This document shows, piece by piece, positions 9,503-17,517 of a stretch of DNA of 64,000 nucleotides. A model generated the notes under the pieces. It did no database searches. It had not been told where the DNA came from and worked only from the letters and a program-made list of their open reading frames with translations. The stretch's first letter is position 1; each line of letters opens with the position of its first letter. The stretch is from Mongoliitalea daihaiensis (GTDB taxonomy: Bacteria; Bacteroidota; Bacteroidia; Cytophagales; Cyclobacteriaceae): the NCBI RefSeq assembly GCF_021596945.1, contig NZ_CP063779.1:2826001-2890000 (forward strand). Direction: 5' to 3'. A program made the position numbers and the translations under genes.

Positions 9503-9859
9503 ATGAAGAAAATACTGGTGATCGAGGATGATGAGCTGATACTAAAGATGGTCGATTTCAAACTCAAAAAAGAGGGATACCAAGTGTATATATCCCGAGA
9601 TGGAGATCATGCTTTGAAAGCTTTTGAAGAAGTGAAGCCTGATTTGGTTCTAACAGATTTGATGGTGCCTTTTAAGTCTGGCCTTGAAGTGACCTATTGG
9701 GTTAAAAAAAATTATCCTGATACCCCTGTCTTGGTTTTTTCTGCTTTAGGTGATGAAGAAAGCTCTGTACAGCAAGCATTTAAACTGGGTGCCAGTGATT
9801 TTATTACTAAACCTTTCAATCCCAATGAGCTAGTGCTAAGGATTAAAAGGTTTATTTAG
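9503..9859 (+). CDS. stand-alone response regulator receiver
   Basis: A 118-residue CheY-like receiver with no output domain: E8/D9/D10 acidic pocket, phosphoacceptor D52 in 'LVLTDLMVPFKSG', S80 switch residue and K103 in 'ITKPFNPNEL'. It is very like the receiver at 5083-5445 (same length, same motif spacing and the same 'KPFNPNEL' end), so the pair probably arose by duplication around the polysaccharide operon. It lies 129 bp after the YaiO gene and may have its own promoter. Likely role: phospho-dependent control of the HEAT/GT2 complex by binding (inference). Confidence 0.92.
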   Translation: MKKILVIEDDELILKMVDFKLKKEGYQVYISRDGDHALKAFEEVKPDLVLTDLMVPFKSGLEVTYWVKKNYPDTPVLVFSALGDEESSVQQAFKLGASDFITKPFNPNELVLRIKRFI

Positions 9860-9938
9860 TTTTGTTGTATAATAAGCTTTGCAGAGATCTGGCTAGTAGC
9901 GAAATCCTTGCCTAAACTAACTTCAGTAGTCAAAAAAT

Positions 9939-10487
9939 ATGAGTAATAAAACCGCTTTATTGAAAGAGTTATATGCAAATATATCAACGACGGGAGCTAT
10001 TTCTTTTAGCTCTAAGAGATTAGTTAAAAAAATGCTTTCTTATGCCAATTTCAAAGAGGCAAAAGTAATTGTTGAAATGGGAGGAGGAGATGGAAGTATT
10101 TCAAGGGGGATTGTTGAAAGAATGGTACCAGGCACTGAGTTATTTATCTTTGAAGTCAATAAGTTTTTCTGTGATAATTTGAATGAGGAATTTAGCCAAA
10201 GCAATATTCATGTAATTTGCGATTCGGCTGCAAATGTTAGCAACTATCTACAAGGTCGTAAAGCTGATTTAATTTTTTCTTCTCTTCCTTTTAGTTTAAT
10301 TGAAAAAGAAGAAAAAGACGCCATTTATCAGCATAGTCTGGATGCGTTGAGCTCGAATGGAGCTATGATTCAAATTTGCTATTCGTATTTATTAAGGTTT
10401 GAATTTAGAAAGTTTTTTAAGCATATGACTATCCATTTTACATTAACAAACTTTCCGCCTGTATTTGTTATGATTTGCAAAAAATGA
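9939..10487 (+). CDS. class I SAM-dependent methyltransferase, phospholipid N-methyltransferase-like
   Basis: A 182-residue Rossmann-fold methyltransferase. SAM motif I is 'VEMGGGDGSISRG' (45-57), the motif II acidic residue is in 'IFEVNK', and 'IFSSLPFSLI' (112-121) is the catalytic-loop pattern of the PmtA-like group, related to KsgA-type rRNA dimethylases. No signal peptide. By family it could methylate a lipid head-group amine such as phosphatidylethanolamine. An RNA or small-molecule substrate cannot be excluded. It follows the second receiver by 79 bp and nearly abuts the DUF3253 gene. Confidence 0.75.
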   Translation: MSNKTALLKELYANISTTGAISFSSKRLVKKMLSYANFKEAKVIVEMGGGDGSISRGIVERMVPGTELFIFEVNKFFCDNLNEEFSQSNIHVICDSAANVSNYLQGRKADLIFSSLPFSLIEKEEKDAIYQHSLDALSSNGAMIQICYSYLLRFEFRKFFKHMTIHFTLTNFPPVFVMICKK

Positions 10488-10491
10488 AATT

Positions 10492-10758
10492 TTGAAACAA
10501 TTGAATCAAAGCATAGAACCTAATCCTCTTCGTCAAGCAATTTTTGAAATGATTCGGATGCGTCACGACCGGTCTTTTTGTCCATCGGAAGTTGTACGTT
10601 GGATTTTTCCACAGGATTGGGAGTTGTTTATGCAAGATGTAAGAGAGGAGATGATGGAAATGTATCGGGAGGGCTTAATACTCGTTACACAAAAAGGCAA
10701 TGCCATTGATCCATCGACTGAACCAAAAGGTCCAGTTAGGATTTCAAGAAAAAAATAA
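10492..10758 (+). CDS. DUF3253 family protein
   Basis: Small basic protein (88 residues) of the DUF3253 family, recognisable by 'DRSFCPSEVVRWIFPQDW' and the C-terminal 'GPVRISRKK'. The family looks like a winged-helix-sized DNA-binding fold, but its function is not established. The only start that keeps the N-terminal helix is TTG at 10492, 4 bp after the methyltransferase stop; the first in-frame ATG (residue 20) would cut into the domain. Likely co-transcribed with the methyltransferase. Confidence 0.8.
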   Translation: MKQLNQSIEPNPLRQAIFEMIRMRHDRSFCPSEVVRWIFPQDWELFMQDVREEMMEMYREGLILVTQKGNAIDPSTEPKGPVRISRKK

Positions 10759-10789
10759 ACTTATAGAGCGGTTTTAGAGTTTTTCCTGT

Positions 10790-10852
10790 ATGAAATTCTC
10801 TCTACTCTTTATTTCTCTAAGTATGCTGATTTCTATTACATGTGGTCAGTAA
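10790..10852 (+). pseudogene. detached lipoprotein leader of msrA (20 codons, then TAA)
   Basis: A 20-codon frame starting ATG at 10790 encodes a typical signal peptide: Met-Lys, a hydrophobic core 'FSLLFISLSMLISI', and 'TCGQ' at the cleavage end, where the cysteine would be lipidated. It stops at TAA (10850-10852) but stays in frame with the MsrA start codon at 10874, with seven sense codons between. The likely ancestor is one msrA gene for an exported lipoprotein, now split by one nonsense change. Confidence 0.7.
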
Positions 10853-10873
10853 GTAAGCAAACAACAAAAATCT

Positions 10874-11443
10874 ATGCAAGATTTACCTAAAACAAGTGTT
10901 GAAGTCCCTGAAAATATGGAGGTGGCAACTTTAGGCTCCGGATGTTTTTGGTGCATTGAGGCCATTTACCAAGACCTAAAAGGTGTAACTCAAGTGAAGT
11001 CAGGTTACAGTGGTGGCCATGTAAATAATCCCAGTTACAGACAGATTACAACAGGTACCACCGGTCATGCTGAGGTAATTCAATTCTTTTATGATCCTAA
11101 TGTCCTTAGTTTTGAGGATGTATTGGAAATATTTTGGTCAACACATGACCCTACTACTTTGAATCGACAAGGTGCAGATGTGGGTCCTCAATATCGTTCT
11201 GCAGTGTTCTTTCATAACAAAGAACAGCAGGAAAAAGCAGAGTTTTACAAAAAAAGGCTTAATGAATCTGGGGCATTCAATAGGCCGATAGTTACTGAAA
11301 TTACTCCTTTTTCAAATTTCTTTGTGGCAGAGGATTATCACCAAAATTACTTTAAAGATAATGGCATGCAACCCTATTGTCAATTTGTCATTCGACCTAA
11401 GGTTGAGAAATTCCGAGCCGCTTTTGCCGAAAAGTTAAAATAG
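10874..11443 (+). CDS. msrA: peptide-methionine (S)-S-oxide reductase MsrA
   Basis: Reduces methionine-(S)-sulfoxide in proteins back to methionine. The 189-residue domain is complete: 'GSGCFWCIEAIY' (21-32) with catalytic Cys24 in the GCFWC motif, 'GYSGGHVNNPSY', 'TGHAEVIQ', 'STHDPTTLNRQGADVGPQYRS' region, and 'EDYHQNYF'. As read it begins at ATG 10874 and would stay in the cytosol. However, an in-frame lipoprotein leader lies 84 bp upstream, cut off by a single TAA. The natural product may therefore be a periplasm- or outer-membrane-anchored MsrA. Identity is certain; the true N-terminus is not. Confidence 0.95.
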   Translation: MQDLPKTSVEVPENMEVATLGSGCFWCIEAIYQDLKGVTQVKSGYSGGHVNNPSYRQITTGTTGHAEVIQFFYDPNVLSFEDVLEIFWSTHDPTTLNRQGADVGPQYRSAVFFHNKEQQEKAEFYKKRLNESGAFNRPIVTEITPFSNFFVAEDYHQNYFKDNGMQPYCQFVIRPKVEKFRAAFAEKLK

Positions 11444-11507
11444 TCTATTGTATTTCATTGCTTTATTTGGAATCAGTCAGTAGTTTTGATTGAAAAAAGC
11501 ACATACT

Positions 11508-11999
11508 ATGAAAAAATTACTTAGCATTCTTTTGGGCCTAAGCTTGCTAGCTTGTCAGTCCGAAACCAAAACTGTTGAAGAAGAAGGAAAAGAGGAACTG
11601 CCTGTAGGTATGTTTGGAGATAAAATATCCGAATCAGGGGCTCTTACACTTGAAAGCTTAGTGACTACCTTAGAAGATTCGGGTGAATTTGAAGGGAAGG
11701 TAATCGGGGAAATAAAGGATGTATGTTCTATGAAGGGGTGTTGGATGACAATAGATCTGCCAAACGGAGAAACGATGCGGGTAACCTTTAAAGATTATGG
11801 TTTTTTTGTTCCTAAAAATGCTCATGGATATCCAGTTATCATCGAAGGTGTTGCATCTAAAAAGTTTACAGATGTAGCAACTCTCAAGCATTATGCTGAA
11901 GATGCAGGTAAGTCTCAAGAAGAAATAGATGCAATTACCAACCCTAAGGTGGAATATGCATTTGAAGCAGTTGGAGTAATTATCCAAGAAAATGCATAA
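11508..11999 (+). CDS. DUF4920 lipoprotein
   Basis: Exported lipoprotein of 163 residues: 'MKKLLSILLGLSLLAC' gives a clear lipobox with Cys16. The body carries the DUF4920 pattern 'VCSMKGCWMTIDLP' and 'VTFKDYGFFVPKNAHG', with a paired Cys and a distal His that could bind a metal; the function is unknown. An in-frame TTG at 11490 would add six residues, but the ATG at 11508 gives the proper signal peptide and was chosen. It overlaps the next gene by 8 bp and follows msrA, so the group may serve periplasmic redox or metal handling (inference). Confidence 0.82.
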   Translation: MKKLLSILLGLSLLACQSETKTVEEEGKEELPVGMFGDKISESGALTLESLVTTLEDSGEFEGKVIGEIKDVCSMKGCWMTIDLPNGETMRVTFKDYGFFVPKNAHGYPVIIEGVASKKFTDVATLKHYAEDAGKSQEEIDAITNPKVEYAFEAVGVIIQENA

Positions 12000-12420
12000 A
12001 TCTTTTGTTCCATTAGCGGTAGCTTTCATTATACTTTTGGGATGTTCACAAAAAGGAGAACAGAAAGTACTAAGCACAAAATATCCCAATGAAGATGCTC
12101 CCTTGGCATTGTTGATGCGCTCCATGTTTGAGGATATGGAAGAAATCAAACATGCAGTAGAAAAAGGAGAGGCAATCAAAGGATATGTTGCCCAGCATCA
12201 AGAACTCTTGACCGCAAGGCCTACCAATCCGGCTGTTAAGACAGCTACGTTCGAGCTGATGGGGAAAGCCTACTTAGAAAGCTTAAAATACATGGAAAAT
12301 AGTAGTCAGGAGGAGCTGATTTCAAACTATAAAATGTTAGTAGAAACTTGTTTGGCTTGTCATCAACAGTATTGCCCTGGACCTATCAAACGAATCAACC
12401 TATTAAATCTCCCTTTATAA
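11992..12420 (+). CDS. cytochrome c-like lipoprotein with one CxxCH
   Basis: A 142-residue lipoprotein: hydrophobic leader with 'ILLGCSQ' (lipid Cys18), a helical region, then 'CLACHQQYCPGP' with a single c-type haem attachment motif CLACH at 120-124. The helical layout before a C-terminal CxxCH resembles four-helix cytochrome c'-like proteins. Likely a periplasmic electron carrier or sensor; the partner is unknown. The ATG lies inside the end of the DUF4920 gene, and its stop overlaps the next start as TAATG, so the three genes are tightly coupled. Confidence 0.75.
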   Translation: MHKSFVPLAVAFIILLGCSQKGEQKVLSTKYPNEDAPLALLMRSMFEDMEEIKHAVEKGEAIKGYVAQHQELLTARPTNPAVKTATFELMGKAYLESLKYMENSSQEELISNYKMLVETCLACHQQYCPGPIKRINLLNLPL

Positions 12421-12659
12421 TGGCCATGTCACTGGATAGTCTCAGAGTTGGAAGGGTCTATAGCTTTACCAATAATGGAGAAAAGAGAAAATTAGAAGTA
12501 TTAGCAAAGCTGTCAGGATCAGACTTTAAGGTGAAAGATTTGGATACCACTGAAATTTACACCTTTGATGAACTCCTTCGTTGGGGGAAAGGTAAAGATT
12601 ATGATTTGGATGAAGTCAATGACATGTTTGGTAGAGGGATAGTTCCTAAGCAGTTTTGA
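12420..12659 (+). CDS. small conserved hypothetical protein
   Basis: A 79-residue soluble protein starting at the ATG that overlaps the previous stop (TAATG); a longer upstream frame would read into the cytochrome gene and was rejected. Sequence 'LRVGRVYSFTNNGEKRKLEVL' and 'VKDLDTTEIYTFDELLRWGKG' suggests a small beta-barrel fold reminiscent of SH3-like domains. I do not recognise a family. It ends the operon just before a strong terminator. Confidence 0.6.
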   Translation: MAMSLDSLRVGRVYSFTNNGEKRKLEVLAKLSGSDFKVKDLDTTEIYTFDELLRWGKGKDYDLDEVNDMFGRGIVPKQF

Positions 12660-12682
12660 AAATCTATCTACTCTTATAGAGT

Positions 12683-12721
12683 AAAAAAGCCCGATTCTCA
12701 TGTAAGAAATCGGGCTTTTTT
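12683..12721 (+). terminator. Rho-independent terminator (both strands)
   Basis: Perfect stem GCCCGATT/AATCGGGC with an 11-base loop, flanked by six A on the left and six T on the right. It can stop transcription on the plus strand after the 12420-12659 gene and also on the minus strand after the 12756-13667 gene. Confidence 0.88.
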
Positions 12722-12755
12722 ATAAGATCCCAGATACTAGCAGGCAGAATTCAGG

Positions 12756-13667
12756 TCAATTGAAAGTTTTAAAATGCGGTTCATAAATAATTCGCATAAA
12801 TGAACTTAAGCCCATATTTTCTCTATTTCCCACGGGAATCCCAGTCACGATGCCAATCATAAGATTTTCGGCTAATCCGACACGCATTTGTGGTCTAAGA
12901 ACAGTTTCCAGTTTACCATTATGAATCTCTTTATTGATTTCAACCCCGATAAAATTACGGGTACCAGTAATCATGTAGTGAAAATTGGTATGGATTTCAT
13001 AGGCAATTTCTCTGCGCTGGTCAAATAGTTTTTCTATCCTAGGACCGGTATATATCAAGGTATGGTAATTACTACCCCATCTTTTGGCAGCTATAAAAAA
13101 AGGATTGTAAATATTTCCCTTGAATAACTCTCCATCGCGTCCAAGTTTATGTAAATCCACAAATTCAAATTCGTGGATATAGCCAAGGGCTAGCGTAGTT
13201 TTTGCTTTTTCCGACACTAGAAAGGACCATTGTGTGGCAAGCTTAATTGATTCAATACGGTTGGCAGGTCGAGGAATGTCTGAGTTAAGACTATTTCTCC
13301 AAGAATAGAGCGTAACAGGCACCTCAATTTCGAAACCCAGTCGGTCAATCGGAGCCCATTCATATTCGATGAGTCCCTCATATTCGTCATATCCCCTGCG
13401 ATCGGTCATCCCAACACCTAGGTTCCATTCCCGTTCCCCTCTTCTCGCTCCCAAATCTCTAATTAAATCAATGTAGAGTGGTTCTGCATGTAGGACTTTA
13501 GGTTTTAAATTTCCTTTGGGTTGCTCAATTTCAGCAATAAATAAACTATCTAAGAGCATTCGCTCTATTTTTGTACTATCAATTAGTATATGATCATTTT
13601 GACTTACAACTTTGGTGACAGTCAAACACACCATTACCAATACAGTGGTGATAACTTTAATTTTCAT
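12756..13667 (-). CDS. predicted outer-membrane beta-barrel protein
   Basis: A 303-residue exported protein with a signal peptide ending near 'TKVVSQ' (about 22). After a short polar stretch come alternating aromatic/polar strands such as 'REWNLGVGMTDRRGYDEYEG', 'LGFEIEVPVTLYSW' and 'KTTLALGYIHEFEFV', as expected for an outer-membrane barrel. 'EPLYIDLIRDLGARRGEREWN' marks a conserved Bacteroidota group without known function. It is convergent with the cytochrome operon and shares its terminator. Substrate or partner cannot be stated. Confidence 0.68.
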   Translation of the reverse strand: MKIKVITTVLVMVCLTVTKVVSQNDHILIDSTKIERMLLDSLFIAEIEQPKGNLKPKVLHAEPLYIDLIRDLGARRGEREWNLGVGMTDRRGYDEYEGLIEYEWAPIDRLGFEIEVPVTLYSWRNSLNSDIPRPANRIESIKLATQWSFLVSEKAKTTLALGYIHEFEFVDLHKLGRDGELFKGNIYNPFFIAAKRWGSNYHTLIYTGPRIEKLFDQRREIAYEIHTNFHYMITGTRNFIGVEINKEIHNGKLETVLRPQMRVGLAENLMIGIVTGIPVGNRENMGLSSFMRIIYEPHFKTFN

Positions 13668-13782
13668 TTTTCAACTAATTTTTATCAAGCTCTTTTTAAA
13701 TTTTGGGAGCTTTTAATGAATCATACCAACCAACTCTTGTGATTGAGAGGTTCTTTGGAGGTATTAAAAGATTTTTTTGTGA

Positions 13783-14178
13783 TCAGAATAAAATAAGCTT
13801 TAAAAAAATTAGCTTTGGAGGAGGGGAGTGGATATCCAATTTGATACTTTCAAAAAGATTGAAATAAAAACTAAAAAGTTTTTGTTCAAAAGATGTAATG
13901 TCTAATAATTGGATAATTTCAAATGTTTGATGATAAAGTTTGAGATCTTTAAATTTTCTTTGCTCTTGCGGGACTTCTGTATCAGGGATAATTTCGTCGT
14001 CCATATCTAAGAAATACTCGATAACTAATTCCGCAAGGGTATCAATCGGGTCAAACGTGTGTCTCTTCTTCGTAAGAGAATCAGAAGTATAGAAATCAGC
14101 AGAAAGATTTATAAAATTGACCAAGGTCAACAAAATAAACACTTTACAAATTATATGATTTCTTATTTTTCTAATCAT
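13783..14178 (-). CDS. hypothetical protein with N-terminal hydrophobic segment
   Basis: A 131-residue frame with a hydrophobic N-terminus (about residues 8-27, 'IICKVFILLTLVNFINLSAD') that may be a signal peptide, then an acidic region 'LDMDDEIIPDTEVPQEQ'. No family recognised. Codon use is AT-rich like the neighbouring intergenic DNA. It lies alone between the outer-membrane protein gene and the divergent DUF983 gene. It may be a poorly conserved secreted protein or a lineage-specific gene. Confidence 0.5.
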   Translation of the reverse strand: MIRKIRNHIICKVFILLTLVNFINLSADFYTSDSLTKKRHTFDPIDTLAELVIEYFLDMDDEIIPDTEVPQEQRKFKDLKLYHQTFEIIQLLDITSFEQKLFSFYFNLFESIKLDIHSPPPKLIFLKLILF

Positions 14179-14285
14179 TGTTCAAAATTAGTAAAAATAG
14201 GTAAGAATCGAACATTGTCTTAATACGTGACTTAAATCACCATGTTGCAATAGTTTTTACTTAATTTTGTATTATATTAAAATTT

Positions 14286-14690
14286 ATGAAAGAAGTGAGT
14301 TTAAGTAAGGCAATGCTTACAGGCAAATGCCCTCATTGCAGAGAAGGTGACGTATTTCCATCTTCTTTGTATAGTTATTCGAAATTAACAAATGTACATC
14401 ATCAATGTCCAACTTGTAAGGCTGTTTTGACACCTGAGCCAGATTTTTTTTATGGGGCTATGTATATAAGCTATGCTTTTTCTGTAGCTCTAATGGTCAC
14501 TATTTTTGTTGCAATCAATGTATTGTTTGGAAGATCTCCAGTATCATTTTATTTGATTCCAATTGTGATAAGTAATGCACTTCTCTTACCATTAATGTTA
14601 AGGTATTCAAAAATACTTTATCTCTATGGAGTAAGTAAACTTTCTTATGATCCTCAGTGGAAGAATAAGAAGTCTTTGTCTGAGAAATAG
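14286..14690 (+). CDS. DUF983 family membrane protein
   Basis: A 134-residue DUF983 protein. An N-terminal zinc-ribbon-like part has CPHC (15-18) and CPTC (41-44), followed by 'EPDFFYGAMYISYAF', the family signature, and two transmembrane segments (about 58-80 and 88-108). Members occur widely in Bacteroidota and alpha-proteobacteria; the role is not established, though some sit near cytochrome oxidase genes. Here it is a single gene, divergent from the 13783-14178 gene and convergent with the phosphatase gene. Confidence 0.85.
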   Translation: MKEVSLSKAMLTGKCPHCREGDVFPSSLYSYSKLTNVHHQCPTCKAVLTPEPDFFYGAMYISYAFSVALMVTIFVAINVLFGRSPVSFYLIPIVISNALLLPLMLRYSKILYLYGVSKLSYDPQWKNKKSLSEK

Positions 14691-14697
14691 GACAAAT

Positions 14698-16104
14698 TTA
14701 AACCATCCATCTCTGCGGCATACCAGCAACGTGCAGCATGAAATTGTGAAGCTCAAAGTTTCTGACAAAACCTTTCAGAAGCTCACTTCCTGGTCCAAAC
14801 ATAGCTAATTCTACATGGTCTGCCGAGTGATTAGTTCCTGCCCATTGCACAGAGGTATAAGTAGATTGTATTTTGGCATAACTTGCAACAGGAAGTCTAT
14901 TGGTATTGTATAGGCCATCTTCTCCTAGGGTAAATCCTTGGATGATGGTTGTAGCATCTTCCTCCGAAATCACATAGTTTTGATGTGATTGTACGAAATC
15001 AATGAGCTGGCGAGTAGAAAATTCGGGAGTTATTTGATTGAGAATCCACTCATTCGATGCTTTAGTAGCAAATAGTTTTTCAAAATTTCTATTTGCCTGA
15101 TTGCCGTAGAACAATCCAGGGTTGCTATTGCCGTGATCAGTGGTGATAATAACCAATGTTTCCTCATTTTTTTGAGCAAATTCCATTGCTACTTTTACAG
15201 CTTCATCAAAATCGACTTGATCATATAAGAGAGCAGCTGTATCGTTAGCATGAGCTGCCCAGTCTACTTTTCCGCCTTCTACTTGCAAAACAAAACCCTG
15301 AGGGTTTTTGCTTAAGTGTTGAAGGGCTGTCTCTGTCATTTCTGATAGGGAAGGAGTGCTAGCTTTAACTGCTGAATTGTTTTCGCGATCAATGGCATAG
15401 GGTAGACCTTCCTCCGCAAACACCCCCATGATGGGTTTTGATCCATTGAGGGCAAATAACTCTTCTTTGGATTTCACAAAATCAAAGCCTGCTTCCTTGT
15501 AGGCAGAAATTAAATCTTTTTTATCATTTCGTTTTTGAGCATCAAAATAATTAAGGCCACCTCCCAGCATGCAGTCAAATTTCAATTCAAGATAATTTTC
15601 AGCGATGACAGGCATTGCATTTCTGCTCGAATTATTGACACAAAAGGATGCTGGTGTTGCATGCGTAATCTGCACACTTGTCACACAACCGACGGATTTT
15701 CCTTCCGATTTAAATTTTTGAAGGATTGGTACAGGTTTTTCGCCATTTGGACCAACATTTAATGCTCCATTTTTTACCCGCATACCACCGCCCCAAGCAG
15801 AACCTGCGGCAGCTGAATCTGTGATATATGAATTTGCAGATGCGGTCTCCATCAACGCCCTTCTTACTTTATTCTCCTCGTATAGTTTAATCCATTCGCT
15901 ACTTCTTCCTTCTTTATTCTGAAGCAAGATGTCTGTCATGGCCAATGTTCCAGTGCTCATTCCATCGCTCACCAAAAAAATAATATTTTTTGCAAGGCGC
16001 TTTGGATCATTTTTAATGGAACCTAACGCATGAAAACTAGTTCCTAATGCTCCTAATCCTATAGTACTTAAGACGCCTTTTCTAAAAAACTCTCTTCTTT
16101 TCAT
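14698..16104 (-). CDS. phoA: alkaline phosphatase (PhoA family), Tat-exported
   Basis: Periplasmic phosphomonoesterase of 468 residues. The N-terminus 'MKRREFFRKG' carries a twin-arginine motif followed by a hydrophobic stretch, so folded export by Tat is likely. Catalytic features: 'FLVSDGMSTGTLA' with metal ligand Asp47, nucleophile Ser97 in 'TDSAAAGSAWGGG', 'THATPASF', 'VEGGKVDWAAHANDTAA' with zinc ligands, and 'IITTDHGN'. Length fits the family. It is a monocistronic gene; I saw no clear Pho-box. Confidence 0.9.
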   Translation of the reverse strand: MKRREFFRKGVLSTIGLGALGTSFHALGSIKNDPKRLAKNIIFLVSDGMSTGTLAMTDILLQNKEGRSSEWIKLYEENKVRRALMETASANSYITDSAAAGSAWGGGMRVKNGALNVGPNGEKPVPILQKFKSEGKSVGCVTSVQITHATPASFCVNNSSRNAMPVIAENYLELKFDCMLGGGLNYFDAQKRNDKKDLISAYKEAGFDFVKSKEELFALNGSKPIMGVFAEEGLPYAIDRENNSAVKASTPSLSEMTETALQHLSKNPQGFVLQVEGGKVDWAAHANDTAALLYDQVDFDEAVKVAMEFAQKNEETLVIITTDHGNSNPGLFYGNQANRNFEKLFATKASNEWILNQITPEFSTRQLIDFVQSHQNYVISEEDATTIIQGFTLGEDGLYNTNRLPVASYAKIQSTYTSVQWAGTNHSADHVELAMFGPGSELLKGFVRNFELHNFMLHVAGMPQRWMV

Positions 16105-16265
16105 CTGATCTATCGTTTATATGCTATTCGATCCTTGCAACCTTGCAGGTTTAATTATCAGTGCAAAGTACAACATATGGGTTAGTTTACTTGGTTTGTC
16201 ATGTTACATTTTTATTAACTATCCAAAAACAAAACTAATTGGTAGAGATTCCTGTTTATCGGTTT

Positions 16266-16646
16266 ATGAAAATCACCTTACAATTAGCAGCTATTTATAA
16301 TATTATTTGGGGCGCTTGGGTGGTCTTGTTTCCCCAACAGTTCTTTTATTTGGTTGGAATGGAACCTCTCAATCACCCAATGGTATGGCAGGGTATGGGC
16401 ATGGTTATTGGAGTGTATGGTCTTGGGTATTGGTGGGCAAGCTATAATCCCATCAAGCACTGGCCTATTGTCGCAGTAGGTTTTTTGGGGAAAATTTTTG
16501 GGCCTTTGGGCTTTGTTTTTAATTACCTTACTGGAGATGCACCTGGTGCATTTGGATATATGTTGATCACCAATGATCTTATTTGGTGGGTTCCTTTTTT
16601 CTTGATCTTAAAAGCTGCTTATCATCAGCATAGATTTTCCGCATAA
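16266..16646 (+). CDS. small multi-pass membrane protein
   Basis: A 126-residue integral membrane protein with about four hydrophobic segments. Signature stretches are 'NIIWGAWVVLFPQQFF', 'WQGMGMVIGVYGLGYWWAS', 'VGFLGKIFGPLGFVFNYL' and 'LITNDLIWWVPFFLIL'. Proteins like this recur in Bacteroidota without proven function. An in-frame TTG at 16239 would add nine residues; the ATG at 16266 was preferred. It is one base away from the DoxX-like gene, so the two are an operon. Confidence 0.7.
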   Translation: MKITLQLAAIYNIIWGAWVVLFPQQFFYLVGMEPLNHPMVWQGMGMVIGVYGLGYWWASYNPIKHWPIVAVGFLGKIFGPLGFVFNYLTGDAPGAFGYMLITNDLIWWVPFFLILKAAYHQHRFSA

Positions 16647-16647
16647 A

Positions 16648-17034
16648 ATGAAAAAGCTAATCGTCTATAGTTTGGGTGGGTTTTTCCTCCTAGCAGGAAT
16701 CAATCACTTTGTTAATCCTGAATTTTATCTGCCGCTCATTCCGGATTATTTGCCATATCCTCAATTTTTGAACTTCATTTCAGGCGCTTTGGAAGTGATT
16801 GCGAGCATTGGTGTATGTATTGAACGAAGTAGAAAGTACGCAGCATGGTTGATTCTCGCATTGATGATCCTATTTATTCCTTCCCATGTGTATTTCATTC
16901 ATATCGGCTCTTGCGTGGGTGATGGGTTATGTGTCCCTGAATGGGTAGCATGGGTACGATTAGTAGTTATCCACCCCTTGTTGATTTATTGGGCTTGGGT
17001 GGTTAAAGATTCGAGGTTTACTATTTCGAATTAA
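16648..17034 (+). CDS. DoxX-like family membrane protein
   Basis: A 128-residue four-helix membrane protein of the DoxX/MauE type: 'GGFFLLAGINHFVNPEFYLPLIPDYLPYP' and 'SGALEVIASIGV' are the family hallmarks. Members are linked to thiosulfate:quinone reductase subunits or act as general membrane redox partners, but small stand-alone DoxX proteins mostly lack a proven role. Starts at ATG one base after the upstream membrane protein gene. Confidence 0.82.
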   Translation: MKKLIVYSLGGFFLLAGINHFVNPEFYLPLIPDYLPYPQFLNFISGALEVIASIGVCIERSRKYAAWLILALMILFIPSHVYFIHIGSCVGDGLCVPEWVAWVRLVVIHPLLIYWAWVVKDSRFTISN

Positions 17035-17148
17035 GCTAAGAGGTCAGTTGTTGGTGTTTTAGAAAATAAAGGAAAATTGACCATAAATAGACACACTTTT
17101 TATGGGCAGATGTAAAGAATTGATACCTTACTTAGAAAGAAAAAAATT

Positions 17149-17517
17149 ATGGCTTTAAATGTATTTGGAGAAAAATTGATTGTATGTAGTATGGCTCCTC
17201 TTACGGGTTATTACAGAAATGGATGTTGTGAGACGGGAGAGGAAGATCTTGGTACGCACACTGTATGTGCAATTATGACCAATGAATTTTTACAATTTAG
17301 TTTACCTAGAGGCAATGATTTGATCACACCTCGTCCGGAGTGGGCTTTTCCAGGCTTAAAAGCTGGAGATCGTTGGTGCTTATGTGCTTCTCGATGGATG
17401 GAGGCGTATCGTGAGGGTCTAGCTCCCAAAGTTGTATTGGAAGCTACTCATGAAAAAACATTACAATACATTTCTTTGGAAGAACTGGTGAAATATTCAG
17501 TTGTAGAGGAGAGTTAA
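17149..17517 (+). CDS. DUF2237 family protein
   Basis: A 122-residue cytosolic protein matching DUF2237: 'NVFGEKLIVCSMAPLTGYYRNGCCETG', 'GTHTVCAIMTNEFLQFS' and 'GLKAGDRWCLCASRWMEAY' are the conserved blocks, rich in Cys and Trp. Function unknown. Its stop shares the palindromic TTAA with the convergent gene at 17514, a 4-bp tail-to-tail overlap without a terminator. Confidence 0.85.
   Translation: MALNVFGEKLIVCSMAPLTGYYRNGCCETGEEDLGTHTVCAIMTNEFLQFSLPRGNDLITPRPEWAFPGLKAGDRWCLCASRWMEAYREGLAPKVVLEATHEKTLQYISLEELVKYSVVEES

Noticed and set aside
11670-12179. A 169-codon minus-strand frame across the DUF4920 and CxxCH genes
   Set aside because: It is antisense to two lipoprotein genes with clear leaders and motifs and has no recognisable content of its own.
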